Positions 35,656-44,003 of a stretch of DNA of 64,000 bases are shown here, one piece after another. Numbering within the stretch: position 1 is the first letter of the stretch; each line of letters opens with the position of its first letter. A model generated the notes under the pieces. It saw nothing but the letters and a program-made list of their open reading frames with translations, ran no database searches and was not told the DNA's origin. The stretch comes from an uncultured Lachnospiraceae bacterium. GTDB lineage: Bacteria; Bacillota; Clostridia; Lachnospirales; Lachnospiraceae. The stretch covers positions 1-64,000 of the forward strand of contig CABUPO010000003.1 in NCBI GenBank assembly GCA_902493385.1, written 5' to 3'. The translations under genes and the position numbers were made by a program.

Positions 35656-36585
35656 ATGGCAGAAAAAAAGGGATTTTTCAGCCGCTTAAAAGGCGGGCTT
35701 ACAAAGACCAGAGAGAATCTTGTCAAAGGCATTGATTCATTATTTAACGGGTTTTCAGAAATTGACGACGATTTCTATGAAGAACTTGAAGAAACCTTTA
35801 TCATGGCGGATCTTGGAATTAACGTTACCAACGAGATAACCAAAGGCCTTAAAGCAAAGGTTAAAGAGAATAAAATAAAAGAAACAAAAGAGTGCAAACA
35901 GCTTCTTATCGACACTATAAAAGAACAGATGAAGGTTGATAAGTCAGCTTACGAATTTGAGAACAGAAAGTCAGTCGTGCTTATGATTGGCGTCAACGGA
36001 GTCGGAAAAACAACTACTGCCGGCAAGCTTGCAGGCCAGTTAAAGGAACAGGGTAAAAAGGTTATGGTTGCTGCGGCGGATACATTCAGGGCTGCGGCTA
36101 TAGAGCAATTGACTGAATGGGCTCACCGTGCTAATGTAGACATAATTGCAGGAAGCGAAGGCTCAGACCCTGCGGCAGTTGTCTTTGACGCCGTAAATGC
36201 GGCGAAGGCGCGAGATGTAGATATACTTATCTGCGACACTGCGGGAAGACTTCATAATAAGAAAAATCTTATGGAAGAACTGAGAAAAATAAGCCGTATT
36301 ATCAACAGAGAGTATCCTGAGGCTTTAATTGAAACACTTATTGTCCTCGACGGAACAACCGGTCAGAACGCTCTGATGCAGGCCAGACAGTTCAGCGAAG
36401 TAGCGGATATATCAGGCATAGTCCTGACAAAGCTTGACGGCACTGCAAAAGGAGGCATTGCAATAGCTATACAGTCAGAGATGGATATCCCTGTAAAATA
36501 TATCGGAATAGGCGAAACAATAGACGACCTGCAAAAATTTGACCCTGAGTCGTTTGTCAACGCACTATTTGAAGCGCCAAGATAA
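35656..36585 (+). CDS. ftsY: Signal recognition particle receptor FtsY
   Basis: The SRP receptor GTPase that brings ribosomes making membrane proteins to the translocon. Its NG domain contains GVNGVGKTTTAGKLA, DTFRAAA, DTAGR and TKLDGTAKGG. The usual acidic N-terminal A domain is short, as in many Gram-positives. The start ATG 35656 follows GGGGAG and gives 309 residues; an ATG at 35635 is in frame but badly placed. ffh, which often follows ftsY, is replaced here by the his genes. Confidence 0.95.
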   Translation: MAEKKGFFSRLKGGLTKTRENLVKGIDSLFNGFSEIDDDFYEELEETFIMADLGINVTNEITKGLKAKVKENKIKETKECKQLLIDTIKEQMKVDKSAYEFENRKSVVLMIGVNGVGKTTTAGKLAGQLKEQGKKVMVAAADTFRAAAIEQLTEWAHRANVDIIAGSEGSDPAAVVFDAVNAAKARDVDILICDTAGRLHNKKNLMEELRKISRIINREYPEALIETLIVLDGTTGQNALMQARQFSEVADISGIVLTKLDGTAKGGIAIAIQSEMDIPVKYIGIGETIDDLQKFDPESFVNALFEAPR

Positions 36586-36633
36586 GTTAATAACACTGCT
36601 TTAAGCAGGAATAAACATAAGGATGTAGATAAT

Positions 36634-37923
36634 ATGAATAATAATTTTTATCATCCTGAACTTCTTCAGACACCTGAAGGCGTAAGGGATATATACGGTG
36701 CAGAATGTACCGCTAAGGAAAATATTCAGCGCAGTATACAGGAAGTAATTAGCAGCTACGGATTTGAAAATATTCAGACCCCTTCATTTGAATATTTTGA
36801 TATATTTAATAAAGAACGTGGAAGCGTCGCATCTAACGTAATGTTCAAGTTTTTTGACAGAGATAACAATACGCTTGTTTTAAGACCTGATATTACGCCT
36901 TCTATCGCCAGAAGCGTAGCTAAATATTATGAGGATGAAAATATGCCGATTCGCCTGTGCTACACCGGCAACACATATACTAACAGCTACAGTCATCAGG
37001 GCAAATTAAAGGAAACAACGCAGGTTGGCGCAGAGCTTATCAACGACGACACCTCGGACGCCGACGCCGAAATGATTGTAATGATTATTGAATGCCTGTT
37101 AAAAGCAGGGCTTACTGAATTTCAAATAGACGTCGGACACGCAGATTTCTTTAATGGGATTGCACAAAGCGCAGGCCTTAGCTCTATGCAGATTAAAGAT
37201 TTAAAAGAAATGCTGATGAATAAAAATGTATTTGCAATCAAGCAGTATCTCGATGATATTTCCATATCAGAGAACACAAAAGAGCTGCTTGCCAAAATGC
37301 CGGAAATGTTCGGAAACAATGCCTACATAGAATTTGCACGGGCAAATATTGACAATGAACAGTCGCTTAAAGCGATTGACCGTCTTGAAAAATTATATAA
37401 CATAATTGACAGCTACGGCTGCTGTCAGTATGTCAATCTTGACTTTGGAATGTTAAGCTCGTACGCGTATTATACCGGAATAATATTCAGAGCATATACG
37501 TACGGAACAGGCGAACCGATTGCAACAGGCGGAAGATATGACAGCCTGCTTTCGCAGTTTGGCCATGACGGAGCGGCTATCGGAGCCGCCATATGTATCG
37601 ACCAGCTTATGCTTGCAATGCAGCGTCAGAAAATTGCCGTATCCGGCATAGAGCCTGTTACAATAATGCTTTATAAGCCTTCTGAAAGAAATCTGGCGAT
37701 AGCTGCCGCATCAAGGCTCAGAAACGAAGGCATGAGAATAAGCATGTTAAGAAAAAGCAGCCATAAGAACATTGAAGCTTATATAGAATATGCAAAACGT
37801 ATAAGAGCAGCAGACATTATTTATATCGAAGATTCGCTTAATGCATGCATTATTGAAACTGCGACGGAAAAGAAAAGCAGGATAGAATTAAACAAGCTTA
37901 CAAAAAAGGAGGTTCTTTTATGA
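36634..37923 (+). CDS. hisZ: ATP phosphoribosyltransferase regulatory subunit
   Basis: A HisRS-like protein without tRNA ligase function that forms an octamer with short HisG to start histidine synthesis. It resembles class II HisRS (TPEGVRDIYG, VLRPDITPSIAR, YYTGIIFRAY, GGRYDSLLSQFG). The gene context (directly before a short hisG) and the weak C-terminal anticodon-like domain support HisZ over HisS. Length is 429 residues. The stop overlaps the hisG start by 4 nt. The ATG follows AAGGATG. Confidence 0.92.
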   Translation: MNNNFYHPELLQTPEGVRDIYGAECTAKENIQRSIQEVISSYGFENIQTPSFEYFDIFNKERGSVASNVMFKFFDRDNNTLVLRPDITPSIARSVAKYYEDENMPIRLCYTGNTYTNSYSHQGKLKETTQVGAELINDDTSDADAEMIVMIIECLLKAGLTEFQIDVGHADFFNGIAQSAGLSSMQIKDLKEMLMNKNVFAIKQYLDDISISENTKELLAKMPEMFGNNAYIEFARANIDNEQSLKAIDRLEKLYNIIDSYGCCQYVNLDFGMLSSYAYYTGIIFRAYTYGTGEPIATGGRYDSLLSQFGHDGAAIGAAICIDQLMLAMQRQKIAVSGIEPVTIMLYKPSERNLAIAAASRLRNEGMRISMLRKSSHKNIEAYIEYAKRIRAADIIYIEDSLNACIIETATEKKSRIELNKLTKKEVLL

Positions 37924-38585
37924 GATATATAACATTTGCTCTTGCAAAGGGAAGACTTGCAAAGAAAACAATGAACCTTCTTGAACAGATGGGCATATTC
38001 TGCGAGGAAATGAAAGACGAGAAAACAAGAAAGCTTATATTTGTCAACGAAGAATTAAAGCTGAAATTTTTCCTTGCAAAAGCCTCTGACGTGCCTACCT
38101 ATGTTGAATATGGCGCGGCAGATATAGGAGTTGCAGGAAAAGACACAATTCTCGAGGAAGGAAGAAAGCTGTACGAGGTGTTAGACCTTGGCTTCGGCAA
38201 ATGCAGAATGTGCGTATGCGGACCAAAGGAAGCCAAAGAGCTTCTTAACCATAAGCAGCTTATCCGCGTAGGAAGCAAATATCCTTCTATTGCAAAAGAT
38301 TATTTTTACCATAAGAAGCATCAGACCGTAGAGATAATAAAGCTTAACGGTTCGGTTGAACTTGCTCCTATAGTAGGACTTTCAGAAGTAATCGTCGATA
38401 TTGTTGAGACAGGCTCTACACTTAAAGAAAACGGGCTTTGCGTACTTGAGGAGATATGTGAATGCTCAGCGCGCATGGTTGTGAATGAAGTAAGCATGAA
38501 GATGGAACAGGAGCGTATACTTGAAATTATTAACGGTCTTAAAAATATAACTGAGGCCAGGCAGTCAACAACCCCGCAGCAATGA
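37920..38585 (+). CDS. hisG: ATP phosphoribosyltransferase, short form
   Basis: The first step of histidine synthesis, ATP plus PRPP to PR-ATP. The 221-residue short form lacks the C-terminal regulatory domain, consistent with the HisZ partner encoded just upstream. Motifs: FALAKGRLAKKTM at the N-terminus, DVPTYVEYGAADIGVAGKD, and the PRPP loop DIVETGSTLKENGL. GGAGG before the ATG lies inside the hisZ end. Confidence 0.96.
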   Translation: MRYITFALAKGRLAKKTMNLLEQMGIFCEEMKDEKTRKLIFVNEELKLKFFLAKASDVPTYVEYGAADIGVAGKDTILEEGRKLYEVLDLGFGKCRMCVCGPKEAKELLNHKQLIRVGSKYPSIAKDYFYHKKHQTVEIIKLNGSVELAPIVGLSEVIVDIVETGSTLKENGLCVLEEICECSARMVVNEVSMKMEQERILEIINGLKNITEARQSTTPQQ

Positions 38586-38607
38586 GAATAAAAGGAGAGA
38601 TTTTTCA

Positions 38608-39900
38608 ATGAAGATACTTAATCTTAATGATTCCGCAAAAAAAGATATACTAAACGCATTACAGGCGCGCAGTCATTCGGGTAATGACGACTTCACAAAA
38701 ACCGTTGCGGATATAATTGAAAATGTAAGAATTAACGGAGATAAAGCAGTATTTGAATATACAAAGAGATTCGACGGGGCGTCTGTTGATAAAGATAGCT
38801 TTATAGTTTCAAAAGAAGAGATTGACGAAGCATATTCTCTTGTTTCTGACAGGCTTTGTGAGATTATAAGGAAATCCATCGCCAACATAAAGAGTTTTCA
38901 CGAAAAGCAGTTAAGACAAAGCTGGTTTACGGCTGATAACGGTATAATATTAGGCCAGCGCGTACTGCCGCTGGAGACTGTCGGACTGTATGTTCCGGGC
39001 GGAAAGGCCGCCTACCCGTCGTCTGTTCTTATGAATGTTATACCCGCTAAGGTTGCTGGAGTTAAAAATATACAGATTGCAACGCCTGTCGGAAAAAACG
39101 GAAAAATTTCTCCTAATACGCTTGTTGCCGCAAATGAAGCCGGCGCGGATATCATATATAAAATGGGCGGCGCGCAGGCAATAGCCGCATTTGCTTACGG
39201 AACCGAATCTGTTAAAAAGGCAGACAAAATATGCGGACCGGGCAACATATTTGTCGCTCTTGCCAAAAAAGCCGTATATGGTAATGTAAGCATTGATTCA
39301 ATTGCCGGACCAAGTGAAATTCTTGTGCTTGCAGACGAAACCGCTAATCCTTCTTATGTTGCGGCAGACCTTCTGTCTCAGGCAGAGCATGATGAGATGG
39401 CGTCGGCAATACTTGTAACAACAAGCAAAGAGCTTGCATATAATGTCAAATCCGAAATCGAACGCTTTATGAATATGCTGGAGAGAAAAGAGATTATTTC
39501 TCACTCAATTGAAGATTACTGCTATATTATAATTGCAGACAATATGGAAGACGCAGTTGATATTACCAACGAGATTGCATCAGAGCATCTTGAGATTATA
39601 ACAAAGAATCCATTTGATACTATGACATATATTAAAAACGCGGGCGCAATATTCCTTGGAGAATACAGCAGCGAGCCGCTTGGAGACTACTTTGCCGGAC
39701 CTAACCACGTACTTCCTACCAATGGAACAGCAAGATTCTTTTCTCCGCTTGGCGTAGACGATTTCATCAAAAAATCAAGCGTTATATCATATTCAAAGCA
39801 GGCGCTTAGGCCCGTATATAAGGATATAGCATGCTTTGCAGAGGCAGAAGGGCTTACCGCGCATGCTAATTCAATAACGGTCAGATTTGAAAACATTTAG
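38608..39900 (+). CDS. hisD: Histidinol dehydrogenase
   Basis: A zinc enzyme that oxidises histidinol to histidine in two NAD steps. Signature blocks include LYVPGGKAAYPSSVLMN, GAQAIAAFAYGTE, the NAD/zinc region IAGPSEILVLADE and LLSQAEHDE, and the C-terminal GPNHVLPTNGTARF. The 430-residue length is normal. GGAGAG is before the ATG, 22 nt after hisG. Confidence 0.97.
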   Translation: MKILNLNDSAKKDILNALQARSHSGNDDFTKTVADIIENVRINGDKAVFEYTKRFDGASVDKDSFIVSKEEIDEAYSLVSDRLCEIIRKSIANIKSFHEKQLRQSWFTADNGIILGQRVLPLETVGLYVPGGKAAYPSSVLMNVIPAKVAGVKNIQIATPVGKNGKISPNTLVAANEAGADIIYKMGGAQAIAAFAYGTESVKKADKICGPGNIFVALAKKAVYGNVSIDSIAGPSEILVLADETANPSYVAADLLSQAEHDEMASAILVTTSKELAYNVKSEIERFMNMLERKEIISHSIEDYCYIIIADNMEDAVDITNEIASEHLEIITKNPFDTMTYIKNAGAIFLGEYSSEPLGDYFAGPNHVLPTNGTARFFSPLGVDDFIKKSSVISYSKQALRPVYKDIACFAEAEGLTAHANSITVRFENI

Positions 39901-39964
39901 CAATATTGCATTTTTCATTAAACTAATATATACTTTATAAAAAAGATTGTGTGAGGATTCCGAT

Positions 39965-40552
39965 ATGGACAGAACTGCTCAGGTAAGAAGAACAACTAAA
40001 GAAACTGATATTGTATGTACGCTTAATCTTGACGGAAGCGGCATAAGCGATATACAGACCGGAATAGGTTTTTTCGACCATATGCTTTCAGGTTTTGCAA
40101 AGCACGGTCTATTTGATATAACGCTTAAGGCTGACGGTGATCTTAACGTCGACGGACACCATACGGTTGAAGATTCAGGAATTGTTTTAGGACAGGCTTT
40201 TCTTCAGGCGGCTAAAGGTAAAGAAGGCATCAAAAGATTTGGAGACTGTATTCTGCCTATGGACGACGCTCTTGTAATGTCTGCCGTCGATATTTCAGGA
40301 AGACATTATTTATCGTTTGATCTGTCTCTTCCTGCGGCTATGATAGGAGATTTTGATACGCAGCTTGTGCATGAGTTTTTCTATTCATTTGCAGACGCCG
40401 CACGCATTAATCTTCACATTAAAAAAATAAGCGGACAGAACTCACACCACATTGTTGAAGCAGCATTCAAATCAGTGGCAAAATCTTTAGACGAGGCTTT
40501 TACGACAGATATACGTATTAAAGGCGTACAGTCGACTAAAGGCGTATTATAG
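39965..40552 (+). CDS. hisB: Imidazoleglycerol-phosphate dehydratase
   Basis: The dehydratase-only form, not fused to histidinol phosphatase. Metal-binding motifs HHTVED and SHHIVEAAFK are present, as is FFDHML. The start ATG 39965 with TGAGGAT upstream gives 195 residues; an upstream in-frame start at 39947 has no ribosome site. A 64-nt gap after hisD is the longest in the operon. Confidence 0.96.
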   Translation: MDRTAQVRRTTKETDIVCTLNLDGSGISDIQTGIGFFDHMLSGFAKHGLFDITLKADGDLNVDGHHTVEDSGIVLGQAFLQAAKGKEGIKRFGDCILPMDDALVMSAVDISGRHYLSFDLSLPAAMIGDFDTQLVHEFFYSFADAARINLHIKKISGQNSHHIVEAAFKSVAKSLDEAFTTDIRIKGVQSTKGVL

Positions 40553-40566
40553 AGGGAGGTTTTACA

Positions 40567-41505
40567 ATGGAATATAAGAGACTTATACCATTTATCAATA
40601 CTGAAAGCGAATCTTCATCCCATGTTATAGCAAGAGCTGAAAAGTATGTTGAACATGGCGCCGACGCGCTTTTTATATTCCGTTATTCATCTAACGATAT
40701 CGAGCGGGAAGAATTCTTAAGTATGCTTAAAGATTTGGTTGCAATTATAGAAGTTCCTATCATAGCAGGTATATATTTTGAGCATCTTGACGATGCTAAG
40801 AAAGCGTTTAATACCGGCGTATCAAATATTGCCATTCAGAATAAGAAGCTTAACGATTATGACGCATTTGACAAAGCAGTCAAAATGTTTGGCGCCGAAA
40901 ACGTATTTTTAGAAATGGACGAGAAAGAATTCATAGAATCAGAATACACTGCTTATTCCTATATTGTAAAGCATTTGTCTTTATGCGATGAATTTATTAA
41001 TAAAGCGGCTTCTTTGGATTGTCAGTTAATGCTCCGCGACAGCCTGAGAAAGAACGATATGGTAAGCCTTTTAAGCGTTAAAAATGTAAAAGCGCTGTCA
41101 ACCAATGCGTGGGTCAACAACGATCTCACATTTATCAAAAATGAGCTTTCAAAATCCGGGCTTAATATGAATATCATCACGAATAAGCTTTCGTTTAAAG
41201 ACTTTAAAACTGATGCTAACGGACTTATTCCTGTTATTGCCCAGGATTATAAGACCAACGAGGTTCTGATGCTTGCCTATATGAATGAAGAGTCGTTTAG
41301 ACATACTATCGAAACCGGCAAAATGACTTATTACAGCCGCAGCCGCCGCCAATTATGGTGCAAGGGCGAAACTTCGGGGCATTTTCAGTATGTAAAGAAG
41401 CTGTATATAGACTGTGATAACGATACGATACTGGCAAAAGTCAGCCAGATTGGCGCAGCATGCCACACTGGCAACAGAACATGTTTTTTTACTGATTTAA
41501 CTTGA
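40567..41505 (+). CDS. hisI: Phosphoribosyl-AMP cyclohydrolase with N-terminal HisA/HisF-like domain
   Basis: The C-terminal part (about residues 215-312) is a complete HisI: IPVIAQDYKTNEVLMLAYMN, TYYSRSRRQLWCKGETSG, and the metal motifs DCDNDT and CHTGNRTCF. The first ~205 residues resemble a HisA/HisF TIM barrel (KRLIPFINTE, YVEHGADALFIF, EVPIIAGIYF, GVSNIAIQNK) but lack the usual catalytic aspartates at strand ends, so this part looks degenerate. A HisE pyrophosphohydrolase domain, often fused after HisI, is absent. GGGAGG precedes the ATG. hisA, hisF, hisH, hisE and hisC are not in this window. Confidence 0.88.
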   Translation: MEYKRLIPFINTESESSSHVIARAEKYVEHGADALFIFRYSSNDIEREEFLSMLKDLVAIIEVPIIAGIYFEHLDDAKKAFNTGVSNIAIQNKKLNDYDAFDKAVKMFGAENVFLEMDEKEFIESEYTAYSYIVKHLSLCDEFINKAASLDCQLMLRDSLRKNDMVSLLSVKNVKALSTNAWVNNDLTFIKNELSKSGLNMNIITNKLSFKDFKTDANGLIPVIAQDYKTNEVLMLAYMNEESFRHTIETGKMTYYSRSRRQLWCKGETSGHFQYVKKLYIDCDNDTILAKVSQIGAACHTGNRTCFFTDLT

Positions 41506-41517
41506 TTGTGATATAAT
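41489..41517 (+). promoter_or_regulatory. Promoter for the small ORF-rnhB-yraN unit
   Basis: TTACTG (41489-41494), 17 bp spacer, extended -10 TGATATAAT with TATAAT at 41512-41517. It begins inside the hisI end. The next ATG is 29 bp downstream. Confidence 0.6.
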
Positions 41518-41545
41518 ACTATATTTTTCAGGAGGGTATTTAATA

Positions 41546-41698
41546 ATGAACATGCTTTTATCTGATATTTCAATGAACCTTGGAACAGCTTATTTAAGTT
41601 ACATTATTAAAATGATTATGTATATCGGAATAGCAGCCATAGGTATTTTTATAGGAATCAGACTCAGAAAGAATAAGAACGCAAAAAATGAGCAGTAA
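41546..41698 (+). CDS. Small single-span membrane protein (50 aa) upstream of rnhB
   Basis: ATG 41546 is preceded by a near-perfect ribosome site (CAGGAGGG, spacing 8) and a promoter. The 50-residue product has one hydrophobic helix (about residues 17-40, YLSYIIKMIMYIGIAAIGIF) and a basic tail RLRKNKNAKNEQ, which fits N-out/C-in topology. Its last 11 nt overlap the rnhB start, so rnhB is probably coupled to it. It is too short for many gene callers. Function unknown; it could be a regulatory or stress-related membrane peptide, or mainly a leader for rnhB translation. Confidence 0.65.
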   Translation: MNMLLSDISMNLGTAYLSYIIKMIMYIGIAAIGIFIGIRLRKNKNAKNEQ

Positions 41699-42338
41699 AG
41701 AAGAAAAAGAATTAAAAAGGTTAAAACGAAAAGAAGCTGAGCATGAGCGTCTTTTAAAAATGATGGAATTTGAGCATACTTACGAAGAATTTGATTATAT
41801 CTGCGGTATTGATGAAGCTGGAAGAGGCCCGCTTGCAGGGCCGGTTGTAGCCGGAGCCGTTATTCTTCCAAAAGAATGTTTTATTGAGTACCTCAATGAT
41901 TCCAAAAAGTTAAGCGAAAAGCGAAGAGACGCGTTATTTGATGAAATAAACGAACGTGCTTTAGCGGTAGGCGTAGGTATAGTTTCACCGCAGGTTATTG
42001 ATGAAATTAATATCCTGAACGCAACCTATGAAGCAATGAGACAAGCCGTGCGCAGTCTAAGCGTTACTCCGCAGATGCTTTTATGCGATGCGGTACATAT
42101 CCCTGATATAAGCATTCCTCAGGCCGGAATAATTAAAGGCGATGCAAAAAGCGTCTCGATAGCTGCTGCAAGCATAATCGCCAAAGTAACAAGAGACAGA
42201 ATGATGTATGATTACGATAAAATGTATCCTGAATACGGATTTGCAAAGCATAAAGGCTACGGTACTAAAGCTCATATGGACGCGCTGCGTGCATATGGTA
42301 CCTGTCCGATACACAGGACGACGTTTGTACATTTATAA
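41688..42338 (+). CDS. rnhB: Ribonuclease HII
   Basis: It removes ribonucleotides and RNA primers from DNA. The signature GIDEAGRGPLAGPVVAGAV is complete, and other active-site acids lie in NDSKKLSEKRR and DAVHIPD. Length is 216 residues; the first ~30 residues are a charged extension rich in Lys and Glu. The ATG lies within the end of the small membrane ORF and has no good ribosome site of its own, which indicates coupling. yraN follows 11 nt later, a common pair. Confidence 0.95.
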   Translation: MSSKEEKELKRLKRKEAEHERLLKMMEFEHTYEEFDYICGIDEAGRGPLAGPVVAGAVILPKECFIEYLNDSKKLSEKRRDALFDEINERALAVGVGIVSPQVIDEINILNATYEAMRQAVRSLSVTPQMLLCDAVHIPDISIPQAGIIKGDAKSVSIAAASIIAKVTRDRMMYDYDKMYPEYGFAKHKGYGTKAHMDALRAYGTCPIHRTTFVHL

Positions 42339-42349
42339 AAGGTATTAAT

Positions 42350-42706
42350 ATGAACACACGAAAAACAGGAACCGAATTTGAAGATATGGCTGCAAATTAT
42401 ATTACAGAGCATGGTTATAAAATTCTTGAAAGAAATTATAACAGTCGTTTTGGAGAGATAGATATAATTGCGCGTAAAGCTTCGGTTCTTATTTTTTTTG
42501 AAGTGAAATACCGCAGTTCGATAAATTTTGGCGAACCTGCCGAAGCGGTAGACATTAGAAAGCAAAGAAAAATATGCCATACGGCGCTTGTATACTGTGC
42601 GTATCACGGATATCAGGAGAACACACCGTGCAGATTTGATGTAATCGCCATATATCCGGACAATTCCGTAAGGCATATTAAAAATGCATTTGACTATGTA
42701 CAGTGA
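42350..42706 (+). CDS. yraN: YraN family (UPF0102) endonuclease-fold protein
   Basis: A 118-residue protein with a Holliday-junction-resolvase-like fold. GTEFEDMAANYITEHGYKILERNYNSRFGEIDIIARKA carries the conserved Glu and the GEIDI motif, and FFEVKYRSS is the PD-(D/E)xK-like core. The family's role is not established. It sits after rnhB, as in many bacteria. It ends 1 nt from the prs stop on the other strand. Confidence 0.9.
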   Translation: MNTRKTGTEFEDMAANYITEHGYKILERNYNSRFGEIDIIARKASVLIFFEVKYRSSINFGEPAEAVDIRKQRKICHTALVYCAYHGYQENTPCRFDVIAIYPDNSVRHIKNAFDYVQ

Positions 42707-42707
42707 A

Positions 42708-43862
42708 TTACCTGCCAAGCAGATTATTAATAAGTCCTGACTGGTCGGTAAGCTCTTTTACGGGAGCGTCATGATTAACAGCCATTATCAGCTCAGCAAT
42801 CTGATTGCTCATATTAACCATTCTGTAATACTCTCTTTTCTTTAATTCATCAGAGCAGCATGTGAGATTAGTTACATATATTCTCTGAAACAGCCCTTCG
42901 TCGTATGCTTTGTCAAATTCTTCAAGTCCTCCTGTAAATAACCCAAAGGTTACGGCAGCAATAACCCGGCCTGCACCCCTCTTTTTAAGCTCCCGCGCCG
43001 TACTAATAATACTTGCGCCGGATTCAATAATATCATCTACGATGATAACATCTTTTCCGGCTATATCTCCCCCAAGAAATTCAACGGCAACTACAGGATG
43101 CTCTCCATGCACAGTAGTGGAATAATCCTTTCTGATATAAAACATTCCCATATCAACTCCAAGAATAGAAGAGTAAAATACAACCCTTCCCATGCCTCCT
43201 ATATCTGGGCTGACAATATGCAGTTTGTCCTTATTAAACGAAAGTCCTTCGTTACCGTTAATAATCGCTTCAAGAAACTGAAATGAAGTAGGAAAATTAT
43301 CTATACCCTGAATAGGAACAGCATTCTGAATACGCGGTTCATGCGCGTCAAACGTAATTATGTTGCTGATTCCCATTCTTATCATATTTTTTAATGCAAT
43401 AGCACAGTCGAGCGACTCAAGATTCCGTCGGCTGGTAAATCTCCCCTGATATAAATACGGCATAATCAGGTTAATACGTTTAGCACTGCCATGACATGCG
43501 CTGATAATTCTTTTAAGATCCTGAAAATGTTCATCAGGAGTTTTGAAGGTGTTATAGCCAACGTTATCTGAAATATTGCGATTGACAACATCAGTAATTA
43601 TGAATAAATCCGTACCTCGTATAGATTCTTCTATAACTGCCTGGCGTTCGCCGGTAAGAATAGCGTCCATATGGTAGCCCGCCTTATAACTGTCGCATAC
43701 ATAGCCGGATATTCCTGACAGCATTTCATTTTTTTGTGCAAACTGCTTTCTGAAGCTGGCAATGGCAGAATCAATCTGATTTCCAAGTTCAATGCAGTTA
43801 TCCATTGCAATTATTTTAAGCGGAGCAACCGGCAAAGCTTCCAAATACTGTTCTTTTAGCAT
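42708..43862 (-). CDS. prs: Ribose-phosphate pyrophosphokinase, divergent long form
   Basis: It makes PRPP from ribose-5-phosphate and ATP for nucleotides, histidine and tryptophan. At 384 residues it is longer than standard Prs (~315). The PRPP loop VIIVDDIIESGASI is clear, and SPDIGGMGRVVFYSSILG and the IRKD segment replace the usual SPDxGG and KRR loops. The N-terminal region (GSAKRINLIMPYLYQGRFTSRR) carries the conserved catalytic-type segment with Tyr and Arg. It is divergent enough that assignment as a typical Prs carries some doubt. It has its own strong promoter. The ATG follows GGAGG. Confidence 0.85.
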   Translation of the reverse strand: MLKEQYLEALPVAPLKIIAMDNCIELGNQIDSAIASFRKQFAQKNEMLSGISGYVCDSYKAGYHMDAILTGERQAVIEESIRGTDLFIITDVVNRNISDNVGYNTFKTPDEHFQDLKRIISACHGSAKRINLIMPYLYQGRFTSRRNLESLDCAIALKNMIRMGISNIITFDAHEPRIQNAVPIQGIDNFPTSFQFLEAIINGNEGLSFNKDKLHIVSPDIGGMGRVVFYSSILGVDMGMFYIRKDYSTTVHGEHPVVAVEFLGGDIAGKDVIIVDDIIESGASIISTARELKKRGAGRVIAAVTFGLFTGGLEEFDKAYDEGLFQRIYVTNLTCCSDELKKREYYRMVNMSNQIAELIMAVNHDAPVKELTDQSGLINNLLGR

Positions 43863-43897
43863 AATATTAAGCCTCCATATGGAATTTTCTTAGAAAA

Positions 43898-43926
43898 AGT
43901 ATATCATAGTTAAATACTTCCGTCAA
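43898..43926 (-). promoter_or_regulatory. prs promoter
   Basis: On the minus strand TTGACG (43921-43926), 17 bp spacer, TATACT (43898-43903), ~35 bp before the prs ATG. Confidence 0.7.
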
Positions 43927-44003
43927 AACTTTGTATTTTATTTTACATACATTTATGCTATACTACGTTAGTTGTTATTTATTCACTATTAGGAGCTGGT
44001 AAT

